A DNA stretch of 62,989 bases, from the NCBI GenBank assembly GCA_009784725.1, contig WQXS01000011.1, positions 1 through 62,989 on the forward strand. The letters run 5' to 3'. The notes below the pieces were generated by a model. It searched no databases, was not told where the DNA came from, and saw only the letters and a program-made list of their open reading frames with translations. This document shows, in pieces, positions 18,431 through 27,354 of the stretch. This DNA is from Oscillospiraceae bacterium (GTDB lineage: Bacteria; Bacillota; Clostridia; Oscillospirales; Oscillospiraceae). Position 1 is the stretch's first letter. Each line of letters opens with the position of its first letter. The position numbers were made by a program, and so were the translations under genes.

Positions 18431-18748
18431 ATGCGAAAGATATTGGAAAATCCTAGTTATATGACTATTGAAGAAATTGAAATAGAATTTGCAGGTAAGT
18501 GGGTGTTAGTTACCAATTGTGTGCATTCTGAATATAACCAAGTTATTGGCGGTATTCCGGTTGCTATAGCAGACAGTCCTTTTGAAGGGCAAAAAGATGG
18601 GTTTTATGACGAATTTAAAGATCCTAAGTACTCTCCGAGGATGAGTAATAATATGAATTATGACGATGTACCGGGATTTGTAAATTTCTTTGGAACAGCG
18701 GAAATGGTTGGTGAAAATGCAAACACTTACATTAGAACACAAGAATAA
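18431..18748 (+). CDS. Hypothetical protein, 105 residues, partner of the retropepsin-like gene
   Basis: A small acidic soluble protein with an excellent ribosome binding site (ACGGAGGTTACAAACA-ATG). The middle contains EFAGKWVLVTN followed by GIPVAIADSPFEGQ, faintly like the short GKWV proteins of DUF5678; I do not recognise it firmly. No membrane segment or signal peptide is seen. It overlaps the next gene by 32 bases, so translation is probably coupled. Codon use is more AT-rich than in the flanking dinB and SIS genes, which suggests acquisition with its partner. Confidence 0.75.
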   Translation: MRKILENPSYMTIEEIEIEFAGKWVLVTNCVHSEYNQVIGGIPVAIADSPFEGQKDGFYDEFKDPKYSPRMSNNMNYDDVPGFVNFFGTAEMVGENANTYIRTQE

Positions 18749-19214
18749 AGTAAAATATAAGCGTGATAAGGGACATAATTATATTAATATACCTATTGTA
18801 TGTAAGGGCAGTACTGAAAAAGACACAATAAACTTTATATATGATACGGGAGCATATCTTACAGTTGTAAACAAAGATATATATGAATGGTTCAATCTTA
18901 ATGAACTGCCACGTAATAAGCTAGTTATTAAAAGTTACGATGGTATAACGCCCGGATATTTATTTCAAATACCCGGATTAATGATAGGCAGTAAGCTACT
19001 AGCCGGAATATGGGCATTTACACCTGATAGCAATGAAGTTAAACAAAACCTTTTAGGTGATAATGTAATTGAATATTTCAGACCATTTCAAGACAACTTA
19101 AATGATTGTATTTACTTCTTAGAAAATCCAAATCCCGAACCGTACATTAGTCCGGACGGGTCATTTACACTGGCTTGCGATGGTGTTTTCTTGTTAGAAA
19201 ACCTAGGAGAATAA
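18717..19214 (+). CDS. Retropepsin-like aspartic protease family protein
   Basis: A 165-residue single-domain protein with the clan AA aspartic protease signature: FIYDTGAYLTVV, with D43-T44-G45-A46 as the active-site triplet plus one, and NLLGDNVI near residue 112 matching the second hydrophobic-hydrophobic-Gly motif. Retropepsin-like enzymes of this size act as dimers, each subunit giving one Asp. No signal peptide is seen, so it is probably cytosolic. The start at 18717 follows GGTTGGTGAAA inside the preceding gene, a 32-base overlap. The natural substrate is unknown; the overlapping partner is the obvious candidate for substrate or regulator, which is inference. Confidence 0.7.
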   Translation: MQTLTLEHKNKVKYKRDKGHNYINIPIVCKGSTEKDTINFIYDTGAYLTVVNKDIYEWFNLNELPRNKLVIKSYDGITPGYLFQIPGLMIGSKLLAGIWAFTPDSNEVKQNLLGDNVIEYFRPFQDNLNDCIYFLENPNPEPYISPDGSFTLACDGVFLLENLGE

Positions 19215-19305
19215 GCATTTTTCAAAAATGTCGATTTCTCTTAACAATGCCATTCTTGGTTACGCTAGTCAGAATGTATATAACCGCTTTTAATCGCTTA
19301 ATAAA

Positions 19306-20334
19306 TTACAACGCTATCCAGGGGTCGAGGCCGGTGGGTTTGTCGGGGTCGGCGCCTGTTTCTTTTGATTTATAATATGCAATCATCTGGCACAGGATGA
19401 TAAAGGGTATGCCTTTTGCGATGTGGGATAGGGGTTTTCCATAGGAAATTGTTTGTGCTTTTTTGTACTCACCGCCAATATCGGAAAAGGTAATAACGGT
19501 TGCATCTTTTGCAGTCAAGTCTTTAATGAGATTTATTTCCAAATCGCATGAGGTTCCGAGTGCGATAATTACCAGTGTTTCTTTCCCGATTAGTACCATC
19601 GGGCCGTGGCGGACATCCAGAAGATGATGGTAGCTTGACGGGAGTTGGCAAACTTCCTTAAACACAAGTGCGCCCTCTTCGGCAATTCCCTCAAGCTCGG
19701 CATCCGCAAGCACAACTGCATGTGTCCACGGTTTTCCAGCAAGTTCTTTTGCAAGCAGCTCTGCTTTATTAATAAAAGCGGAGCCTTCTTCCGTCAATAG
19801 TTTTAACTCCGAAAGCACAGTCGAATTATCAGTAATTTTTGCCGTAATATAAGCAGCCATAAAATATGCATTTGTTACGCAGCGTGTCTGACAAACACTT
19901 TCATCAAAAGCCCATGGTGTCGATAAAACAAGGCCGCTTTTTTCGCCGAGCGGGGTATCATCGGCGCAAACAAAAGATGCAACGCTTATATCAAAACCAT
20001 TTGATTTCATTGCATCGAGAGCTTTAATAAGCTCACTTGTTTTGCCGGAGCGTGAAATAAAAATAACCGCTGCTCCGCTGATACATTTCCTGTACCGCTC
20101 CGTATGAAGCAATACATCCCCTGCCGCAAGTGCGATTGCCGGTTTACCTGCAGACATATTGCATATCATCGCATATGATTTTGCATTGCTGTAGCTTGAA
20201 CCGCAACCTATAAAAACAAAGCGTTCTCTGCTTTTAAAGAAACGTTCTATATCCGTCCAACTTTTTTCCAAGTATGCGGCGGTTTTTTTTAGCGCATTAA
20301 ACGTATCAAACATTTCACTATATGTTAAAGCCAT
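19306..20334 (-). CDS. SIS-domain sugar isomerase/deaminase-like protein (AgaS/GlmS-type)
   Basis: A 342-residue protein with two SIS (sugar isomerase) domains, like AgaS and the isomerase half of GlmS. The sugar-phosphate binding loops are FIGCGSSYSNAKS near residue 37 and ISRSGKTSELIKAL near residue 88; the C-terminus GADPDKPTGL is typical of this group. These enzymes isomerise or deaminate amino-sugar phosphates in the cytosol. Start 20334 has AAGGAGAAAAAC upstream; an earlier in-frame Met has none. It is divergent from a GH4 alpha-galactosidase-type gene 92 bases away, which suggests a shared control region and use of galactose- or hexosamine-containing oligosaccharides. Confidence 0.82.
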   Translation of the reverse strand: MALTYSEMFDTFNALKKTAAYLEKSWTDIERFFKSRERFVFIGCGSSYSNAKSYAMICNMSAGKPAIALAAGDVLLHTERYRKCISGAAVIFISRSGKTSELIKALDAMKSNGFDISVASFVCADDTPLGEKSGLVLSTPWAFDESVCQTRCVTNAYFMAAYITAKITDNSTVLSELKLLTEEGSAFINKAELLAKELAGKPWTHAVVLADAELEGIAEEGALVFKEVCQLPSSYHHLLDVRHGPMVLIGKETLVIIALGTSCDLEINLIKDLTAKDATVITFSDIGGEYKKAQTISYGKPLSHIAKGIPFIILCQMIAYYKSKETGADPDKPTGLDPWIAL

Positions 20335-20426
20335 ATGTTTTTCTCCTTGTCTTTTTTGTGAATACAATATACTATATAGACTAACTAAAAACAAGATAAC
20401 AAAAAGGTCATAGAAAGGTCATTATT

Positions 20427-21758
20427 ATGAGAAAAAAATTCACTTTTATCGGTGCAGGTTCTTTGGGTTTCACATTGGCTTTGGCAAGGGATATTTTAAC
20501 ATTTGATGCATTTAAGGATTGCGAGTTCAGTCTGATGGATATTCATGAGGGAAGGCTGGATTATGCGGAAAAAGCAATCAACAGGTTAATTCAAGCCGGC
20601 AAATATTCTGCAACTGTCAGTTCCACGACAGACCGTAAAAAAGCTCTTGAAGGTGCCGACGGTGTTCTTATAACAATCCTTCAAGGCGGTGTTGATGTTT
20701 GGAGGCATGATATCGAAATCCCAAAAACACATGGTGTTGATATAAATGTCGGTGATACACGCGGGCCGTCGGGTGTTATGCGGTTTTTGCGGACTGCTCC
20801 CGTAATGCTTGATATTATACGTGATATAGAGGTTCTTTGCCCGGATGCTTTGGTACTAAATTACACAAATCCGATGGCTATGCTTTGCGGTTATCTGCAG
20901 CGTTTAACCGATGTAAAAATCACAGGTCTTTGCCACAGTGTACAAGGCACAGCACATATGCTTGCCGATTGGATTGGCGCAAAGCATGATGAAATCACAT
21001 ACACATGTGCAGGTATAAATCATACTGCGTTTTACCTTGATTTTAAATGGAACGGTAAAGACGCATATCCGTTAATTTTTGATAAAGTATTAAATGACCC
21101 CGCTGTTGCAAACGCCGAACCTGTCCGTAATGAAATGTTTTTACAGTTTAAGTATTATCCGACCGAATCATCGGGTCATAATTCGGAATATCTTGCGTGG
21201 TTTCGAAAGCGTCCCGATTTAATTGAAAAATACTGCACTCACGGTACAAACTGGAACCCCGGCCTGCATGCCTTCATTTTAAATGAATATCTCGAAACCG
21301 AACTTACATGGGAATCCCGATTTAACGAGTTTATTACAAGCGAAGAAATCGAGCTTGACAGAGGCGGGGAATATGCATCGCATATCTTCAATGCAATTTT
21401 CGGCGACGGAGAACCATTTGTGTTTAACGGAAACCATTTAAACCACGGCATTATCAGCAACATGCAGCCGCTTGCCTGTGTTGAAACACCGATACTCGCA
21501 TCCCCGACAGGACTTCAGCCGATTCAGGTCGGTCATCTGCCGGATAATCTGGCGATTCTCACCGACTTACATGCACGTATTGAAGAAATAGCAGTTAATG
21601 CAGTAATCGACGGCGACCCGTGGAAGGTTTATCAGGCGAATCTTTTTGACCCGCTTACCGCAAGTGTACTGTCAATGGCGGAGATAAAAGAAATGACACA
21701 GCAAATGCTTGACCAAAACAAAGATTTCCTCGGTTACTTTAAAACTTTAAAAATTTAG
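20427..21758 (+). CDS. Glycoside hydrolase family 4, alpha-galactosidase-type
   Basis: A 443-residue GH4 enzyme. The Rossmann loop IGAGSLGFT binds NAD at the N-terminus, and VNVGDTRGPSGVMR-like and NYTNPMAM motifs follow. GLCHSVQG carries the metal-binding Cys and His, and the CHSV form is the alpha-galactosidase (MelA) subgroup signature. GH4 enzymes hydrolyse glycosides by a redox-elimination mechanism needing NAD and Mn. It is cytosolic, so substrate must be imported; no sugar importer is adjacent. AGAAAGGTCATTATT precedes the ATG. It is divergent from the SIS-domain gene and followed by an ABC exporter pair whose link to sugar use is unclear. Confidence 0.87.
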   Translation: MRKKFTFIGAGSLGFTLALARDILTFDAFKDCEFSLMDIHEGRLDYAEKAINRLIQAGKYSATVSSTTDRKKALEGADGVLITILQGGVDVWRHDIEIPKTHGVDINVGDTRGPSGVMRFLRTAPVMLDIIRDIEVLCPDALVLNYTNPMAMLCGYLQRLTDVKITGLCHSVQGTAHMLADWIGAKHDEITYTCAGINHTAFYLDFKWNGKDAYPLIFDKVLNDPAVANAEPVRNEMFLQFKYYPTESSGHNSEYLAWFRKRPDLIEKYCTHGTNWNPGLHAFILNEYLETELTWESRFNEFITSEEIELDRGGEYASHIFNAIFGDGEPFVFNGNHLNHGIISNMQPLACVETPILASPTGLQPIQVGHLPDNLAILTDLHARIEEIAVNAVIDGDPWKVYQANLFDPLTASVLSMAEIKEMTQQMLDQNKDFLGYFKTLKI

Positions 21759-21786
21759 ATTCTCCCTCTAAAAGGAGTAAAGCTTA

Positions 21787-23562
21787 ATGATAAAAATCCT
21801 TAAGTACCTCAAGCCCAAAGAATGGCTGATGGCAGTCATCAGTTTGGGGTTTATCGTTGCACAGGTCTGGCTTGACTTAAAATCGCCTGAATATATGGCG
21901 GAGATAACCACGCTTGTGCAAACTCCTGGAAGTGCAATGGGTGATATTTGGGTTGCAGGCGGTATGATGCTGCTTTGCACGCTCGGCAGCCTGCTTGCTG
22001 CTGTTATTGTAGGATACTATGCAGCAGTAATCGGTTCGGCACTGTCAAGACGCCTGCGGCGGTTGCTATATAACAGGGTTGACTCTTTTTCAATGGAAGA
22101 AATCAACCGTTTTACGACAGACAGTTTAATCACCCGCTCCACCAATGATATAACACAGGTCCAAATGATAATTGCAATGGGGTTGCAGCTTGTTATTAAA
22201 GCCCCGATTACCGCAACATGGGCTATAACAAAGATTGCGGGTAAAGGTCTTGAATGGACAATGGCAACCGGCGCAGCTGTATTAATAATGCTGATAACCT
22301 TTGTTCTCATAATGTATTTTGTAATGCCGAAATTTCGTAAAATGCAGTCACTCATTGACAACATGAACCGTGTAACCCGTGAAAACCTGACAGGTCTTCG
22401 TGTCGTCAGAGCATACAATGCCGAAGATTATCAGGAAGCAAAGTTTGACCGGGCAAATGACGAGCTGACAGGCACTCAGCTGTACACAAGCCGGGCAATG
22501 GCAATTGTTATGCCTATTATGACAATAATAATGAGCGGTATATCCCTTTCTGTTTTTTGGATTGGAGCATACTTGATTAATGCAGCCGGAGCAGCTGACA
22601 GACTTCCGATATTTTCGAACATGATGGTATTTTCCATATATGCAATGCAGGTCATCATGTCATTTATGATGCTTATGATGATTTTTGCAATGCTTCCGAG
22701 AGCAACGGTATCGGCAAAACGTATCTGCGAGGTTCTGGAAACGGAAGCAACCATTCATGACGGAACACGTACGGAAGGTTTACCCGGCGTCTTTGGCGAG
22801 GTTACATTTAAGAATGTCGGGTTTAAATATCCCGATGCTGCAAAACCTGTTTTGAAGGATATTAATTTTACTGTCCGGCAAGGTGAAACAATAGCGTTTA
22901 TAGGCTCGACAGGCAGCGGTAAATCTACTCTTATAAACCTTGTACCGAGGTTTTTTGATGCAACCGAGGGTGAAATTTTGGTTGACGGAGTTAATGTCAA
23001 AGAATACAAATTCGATGCCTTATTTAATAAAATCGGATATGTACCACAAAAAGCTGTGATTTTTAAGGGAACAGTTTTCTCAAATGTTGCTTATGGTGAT
23101 AACGGTAAAGGTGAATTTACAGAAACTGACGTAAAAACCGCTGTTTCAATTGCACAGGGAATTGACATTGTAGAAAGTATGGAAAACGGTTATAACGCCG
23201 ATGTCGCACAAGGCGGGACGAATATATCCGGCGGGCAAAAGCAAAGGCTTGCAATCGCACGTGCTGTATGCAGAAAACCCGAGATATACATATTCGATGA
23301 TTCATTCTCCGCACTCGATTACAGAACTGACAGGCTGCTTCGTACAATGCTTAAAGAAGAAACAAAAGGTATCACAAGCATGATTGTCGCTCAGCGCATC
23401 GGAACAATCATAGACGCAGACCAAATCATTGTTTTGGATGAAGGAAAAATTGTAGGCTGCGGAAAGCACAAGGATTTACTTAAAAGCTGCGAAGTCTACA
23501 AGGAGATCGCCATTAGTCAGCTGAGCGAGGAGGAGCTGAGTGAAGGGGGTGTTGCTTCATGA
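21787..23562 (+). CDS. ABC exporter half-transporter, degenerate-site subunit
   Basis: A 591-residue membrane half-transporter: six TM helices (about 15-310) and a nucleotide-binding domain. Walker A is GSTGSGKST, the signature NISGGQKQRLAI is intact, but Walker B reads IYIFDDSFSALD with Asp in place of the catalytic Glu, and the switch residue is Gln (VAQRIGT) instead of His. That is the pattern of the subunit bearing the inactive ATP site in heterodimeric exporters of the BmrCD/TM287-288 type. Its start follows AAAAGGAGTAAAGCTTA, and its stop overlaps the next start as ATGA. Transported substrate unknown; lipophilic drugs or lipids are typical of the group. Confidence 0.92.
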   Translation: MIKILKYLKPKEWLMAVISLGFIVAQVWLDLKSPEYMAEITTLVQTPGSAMGDIWVAGGMMLLCTLGSLLAAVIVGYYAAVIGSALSRRLRRLLYNRVDSFSMEEINRFTTDSLITRSTNDITQVQMIIAMGLQLVIKAPITATWAITKIAGKGLEWTMATGAAVLIMLITFVLIMYFVMPKFRKMQSLIDNMNRVTRENLTGLRVVRAYNAEDYQEAKFDRANDELTGTQLYTSRAMAIVMPIMTIIMSGISLSVFWIGAYLINAAGAADRLPIFSNMMVFSIYAMQVIMSFMMLMMIFAMLPRATVSAKRICEVLETEATIHDGTRTEGLPGVFGEVTFKNVGFKYPDAAKPVLKDINFTVRQGETIAFIGSTGSGKSTLINLVPRFFDATEGEILVDGVNVKEYKFDALFNKIGYVPQKAVIFKGTVFSNVAYGDNGKGEFTETDVKTAVSIAQGIDIVESMENGYNADVAQGGTNISGGQKQRLAIARAVCRKPEIYIFDDSFSALDYRTDRLLRTMLKEETKGITSMIVAQRIGTIIDADQIIVLDEGKIVGCGKHKDLLKSCEVYKEIAISQLSEEELSEGGVAS

Positions 23563-25403
23563 GTGGAAACAGGACTGAAAGAGCCCCGAAAATGAGAATG
23601 AGAGGCGGACCCATTGGTACCGAAGAAAAAGCTAAGGACTTTAAAGGCACCTGGGTCAAGCTGATTAAGTATTGTAAAAAATATATTCCGGGTATAATTG
23701 TTTCACTAGTAATTGCAACAATCGGCACCGTATTTACAATAATCGGACCCGACCAAATCGGGAAGATGACAAACGAAATTCAAAAAGTAATAGGCGTATT
23801 AATGGCAACGGGTCAGACGGTTGATGTCGATTTAAGCGCCGTTACAAAAATTGCAATGTTTCTTGTTGTTATATATTCATTATCTGCAATACTAAACTTC
23901 CTCCAGGGTTATATCATGGCAACAATAACACAGACAATCGGCCGCAATATGCGTACCGATATATCGACGAAAATTAATAAGCTTCCGTTAAAATATTTCG
24001 ACAAAGTCAGCTTCGGCGATATTCTAAGCCGTGTAACAAATGATGTTGATGCAATCGGACAGACCTTAAATCAAAGCATCAGTTCACTTGTAACCTCTGT
24101 AACAATGTTTTTAGGTTCGGCCTTTATGATGTTTGTCAACAATTGGCATATGGCTCTGACTGCGATAGGTGCAAGCTTGATAGGGTTTGTTCTGCTGTCT
24201 TTGATTATGGCAAAATCACAAAAATATTTTAAGCGTCAGCAAAAGGACTTAGGTGAAGTTAACGGTCATGTTGAAGAGGTTTATTCCGGTCATAATGTCG
24301 TTAAAGTTTATAACGGCGGAAAAGAAGCAGGGCGAATTTTTGACGATGTAAATAACAGGCTTTATGACAGCGGATGGAAAAGCCAGTTCATATCGGGTCT
24401 TATGATGCCGCTTATGATGTTTGTCGGCAATCTTGGATACGTCGCAGTTTGTGTTGTCGGTGCGGTTCTTGCTATGAACGGTACAATCCAATTCGGTGTT
24501 ATAGCCGCATTTATGATTTATATACGTTTGTTTACGCAGCCGCTTTCACAGCTTGCACAGGCATTTCAAAATCTGCAGCGCACAGCCGCAGCAGGCGAGC
24601 GTGTCTTTGAGTTTTATGACGAGCCGGAAATGGATGATGAATCCGGGAAAACAGAAAAGCTCACCGATATTAAAGGTGAGATAGAGTTTCGTAATGTCCG
24701 ATTCGGTTATGACCCCGACAAAACAATCATACATGATTTTTCATCGAAAATTGAAGCAGGCAAAAAAATAGCAATAGTAGGCCCGACCGGTGCCGGGAAA
24801 ACTACAATTGTTAATCTTTTAATGCGCTTTTACGAACTTAACAGTGGAGATATTCTTATTGACGGTGTTCCTTCAACTGCTGTTTCACGTGATAATGTGC
24901 AAGAGCAGTTTGGTATGGTGCTTCAGGATACATGGTTATTTGAAGGCACTATTAAAGAGAATATTATCTATTGCAAGGACGGCATTACAGATGAGCAGGT
25001 TGCAGAAACATGTAAGGCGGTGGGTATTGACCATTTCATCAGTACATTGCCGCAAGGATATGATACTGTTTTGGATGATAAAACCTCACTCTCGCAAGGT
25101 CAAAAACAACTTGTCACAATCGCCCGTGCCATGATTCAAAACGCTCCGATGACAATTCTCGACGAAGCAACAAGCTCTGTCGACACAAGAACAGAGCACT
25201 TGGTTCAAAAGGCAATGAGCAACCTTACAAAAGGCAGAACCTCATTCGTAATCGCACACCGCCTGTCAACAATAAAAAACGCAGACTTAATCCTTGTCAT
25301 GAACAAAGGCGACATCATCGAAAGCGGCACCCACACCGAACTCCTCGAAAAAGGCGGCTTCTACGCCGATTTATACAACAGCCAATTCGAACAGGTGTCT
25401 TAA
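23559..25403 (+). CDS. ABC exporter half-transporter, catalytic-site subunit
   Basis: A 614-residue partner of the preceding gene, overlapping it by four bases. Six TM helices are followed by a nucleotide-binding domain with Walker A GPTGAGKTT, Walker B MTILDEATSSVD with catalytic Glu, and switch His in IAHRLST. The signature motif is degenerate (SLSQGQKQ rather than LSGGQ). This complements the first subunit: the good ATP site combines this Walker A/B with the first subunit's LSGGQ, and the poor site combines the other halves. The basic N-terminal extension (MSGNRTERAPKMRMRGG) is common in these subunits. Confidence 0.93.
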   Translation: MSGNRTERAPKMRMRGGPIGTEEKAKDFKGTWVKLIKYCKKYIPGIIVSLVIATIGTVFTIIGPDQIGKMTNEIQKVIGVLMATGQTVDVDLSAVTKIAMFLVVIYSLSAILNFLQGYIMATITQTIGRNMRTDISTKINKLPLKYFDKVSFGDILSRVTNDVDAIGQTLNQSISSLVTSVTMFLGSAFMMFVNNWHMALTAIGASLIGFVLLSLIMAKSQKYFKRQQKDLGEVNGHVEEVYSGHNVVKVYNGGKEAGRIFDDVNNRLYDSGWKSQFISGLMMPLMMFVGNLGYVAVCVVGAVLAMNGTIQFGVIAAFMIYIRLFTQPLSQLAQAFQNLQRTAAAGERVFEFYDEPEMDDESGKTEKLTDIKGEIEFRNVRFGYDPDKTIIHDFSSKIEAGKKIAIVGPTGAGKTTIVNLLMRFYELNSGDILIDGVPSTAVSRDNVQEQFGMVLQDTWLFEGTIKENIIYCKDGITDEQVAETCKAVGIDHFISTLPQGYDTVLDDKTSLSQGQKQLVTIARAMIQNAPMTILDEATSSVDTRTEHLVQKAMSNLTKGRTSFVIAHRLSTIKNADLILVMNKGDIIESGTHTELLEKGGFYADLYNSQFEQVS

Positions 25404-25457
25404 AAGGTTGCGGTTAAATCACGCTATTATTTATATTCGATGAAGGTAATAACTGTC

Positions 25458-25910
25458 ATGTCTACTGAAAAAATATCAACAAGTAAAATGTTACAGCATT
25501 TATTTAAAACAGCTTCGCTTGACCGTTTTATCAAACGATATGATAGGGACATGGAGTATTTACCACTATTTCACGAACACATTAATAATCTATGTAAAGA
25601 TAAAGGCACTGTACCGGAGCAGGTTATCAAAAAAGCCGATATTGAACGAACCTACGGGCATCAGCTTTTTAACGGCACCAGAACCCCCTCGCGCGACAAG
25701 GTTATTCAACTTGCATTCGGTTTTGAAATGGGATATGAGGAAACACAAAAACTGCTTTCTGTCGCAAGAAAAAGCTCTTTACATCCAAAAGTAAAACGTG
25801 ATGCAGTTATAATTTATGCAATAGAACACGAACTTACTCTCGACGATGTACAGGCAACGCTTTTTGATTTGGAGATAAAGCTGCTTGGAAAGGAGAGGAA
25901 TTATGGGTAA
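25458..25910 (+). CDS. Helix-turn-helix protein coupled to a Ser/Thr kinase
   Basis: A 150-residue soluble, helix-rich protein. The part from VIKKADIERTYGHQLFNGTRTPSRDKVIQLAFGFEM resembles an XRE-type helix-turn-helix (turn at RTYGHQLFNG), and the C-terminal VKRDAVIIYAIEHELTLDDVQATLFDL is helical. Its last eight bases overlap the start of a membrane Ser/Thr kinase gene, so the two should be made together. I recall HTH plus PknB-like kinase pairs of this size in other clostridia; the HTH protein is a plausible phosphorylation substrate, which is inference. Start 25458 is preferred over 25440 because GAAGG lies upstream of it. Confidence 0.75.
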   Translation: MSTEKISTSKMLQHLFKTASLDRFIKRYDRDMEYLPLFHEHINNLCKDKGTVPEQVIKKADIERTYGHQLFNGTRTPSRDKVIQLAFGFEMGYEETQKLLSVARKSSLHPKVKRDAVIIYAIEHELTLDDVQATLFDLEIKLLGKERNYG

Positions 25911-27231
25911 CTCCTTTGCTGCAGAATTTCGTGATAAAAATGATGAAACCGGCATCACTCAAGTAACGGGAAGCCGGTTTACTGTCATGGAATGCATAAG
26001 CGAAACAAACTTAGGGGATACATTTCTTGTTTCCGAAAATGAAACAGGTAAATTGTATATACTTAAATCACAGCGAAATACAGATGCTACACAAATCAAT
26101 GAATCGGATTTACTCAATGGACTGGAACATAAAGGGCTTCCAAAATATGAACCTGTAATCAGTCATGATAACATACAATATACACTGCGCAGATACCTTG
26201 AAGGTAAGCCACTCGATGAATATCTTTTGAGTGCAGATACAGTAAACATATCAGAAGTGGTAGATATATTTATTTCACTTTGTGATGTTTTATCTTTCTT
26301 GCACTCTCAACCACAGCCAATCATCCACCGTGATATTAAACCGTCAAATATCATAATTGATAAGGATAATAATACGGTTACCCTCATAGATTTTGGGATT
26401 TCACGCAGGTATCAGGAAAGTGCGGAAAATGACACTGTATATTTTGGGACACATAAATTCGCACCACCCGAACAATATGGTTTTGCACAAACAGATTGCC
26501 GCACGGATATATACTCATTAGGTGTTGTCATGCGGTATTGGTTTATCGGAGACACAGATAAAAACGTAAAAATCCAAGACAGGACATTAGAGCACATAGT
26601 TTCCAAATGTACAGAGCTTGCACCGGAGTCTCGTTATCAAAGCATTACTGCGCTCCGAAAAGCACTTCTAAAATATAAAACACGCGGCAAACGCAGAGTG
26701 CTGACCACATTTACTTGTCTCGCTGCTGCAGTTGTGCTGGGTTTTGGTATTCCGACAGTACTTTCGACCCGGAACAATAACGCACATGATCCACCCTTGG
26801 AAGCAGTTTACCAAACTCCTGTCGGATATGACGATATCGAATACCAAAGACTGGTCGCCTTTTTCCTGCACGAAGACAACCTGGAGAAAATTAAATCACA
26901 ACACAGCGGTTTTGATATAGAAAACCCCGCTACATGGCACTGGGAAAGAGGCGGAACCTATTTCGACGACGACGGCCTGGAAAATCCTGTGACGAATTTT
27001 ATCTTATGGGAACGAAGAAATGTAATTGTTATGTACCTTGTTGACTTGAACTTGACCGGCATACTCGATTTATCGGACTTTAAATACCTCAGAGTGCTGG
27101 ACGTTGCCGATAATAATCTTGAAGAATTAAACCTTTCCAGTTGTATTTCACTAACTGAACTGCGTGTTGACAGGGATATTCTTGCAAGTCTTGACTTATC
27201 GGAGCTGTCGGCTTTGGAGTTTGTTAGTTAA
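25903..27231 (+). CDS. Membrane Ser/Thr protein kinase with extracellular leucine-rich tail
   Basis: A 442-residue PknB-like kinase. The catalytic loop is HRDIKPSNIIID (D145), the metal loop is LIDFGISRRY (D163), and GTHKFAPPEQYG is the activation-segment end. The kinase domain covers about 25-265, followed by a basic stretch and one TM helix (about 270-290). The outside part (about 290-442) ends in leucine-rich repeats (LNLTGILDLSDFKYLRVL, DNNLEELNLSSC). Bacterial PknB proteins usually carry PASTA repeats instead, so the sensor is unusual. The start at 25903 follows AAAGGAGAGGA and overlaps the HTH gene by eight bases. A hairpin follows at 27277. Confidence 0.9.
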   Translation: MGNSFAAEFRDKNDETGITQVTGSRFTVMECISETNLGDTFLVSENETGKLYILKSQRNTDATQINESDLLNGLEHKGLPKYEPVISHDNIQYTLRRYLEGKPLDEYLLSADTVNISEVVDIFISLCDVLSFLHSQPQPIIHRDIKPSNIIIDKDNNTVTLIDFGISRRYQESAENDTVYFGTHKFAPPEQYGFAQTDCRTDIYSLGVVMRYWFIGDTDKNVKIQDRTLEHIVSKCTELAPESRYQSITALRKALLKYKTRGKRRVLTTFTCLAAAVVLGFGIPTVLSTRNNNAHDPPLEAVYQTPVGYDDIEYQRLVAFFLHEDNLEKIKSQHSGFDIENPATWHWERGGTYFDDDGLENPVTNFILWERRNVIVMYLVDLNLTGILDLSDFKYLRVLDVADNNLEELNLSSCISLTELRVDRDILASLDLSELSALEFVS

Positions 27232-27276
27232 TTTAGTAGCAATAATAGTTATTTAATGAATTAAAAAGTGCGTTTT

Positions 27277-27297
27277 AGGTGTGCATCATGCACACCT
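27277..27297 (+). terminator. Hairpin between the kinase and GH10 genes
   Basis: AGGTGTGCA and TGCACACCT are perfect 9-bp inverted copies with loop TCA, followed by ATTTTG. The tail is short, so termination may be partial. Confidence 0.6.
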
Positions 27298-27354
27298 ATT
27301 TTGCGTTTAAATATGGTATATAGGTATTTACTTTTATTTGGAGGATTATTGAAA

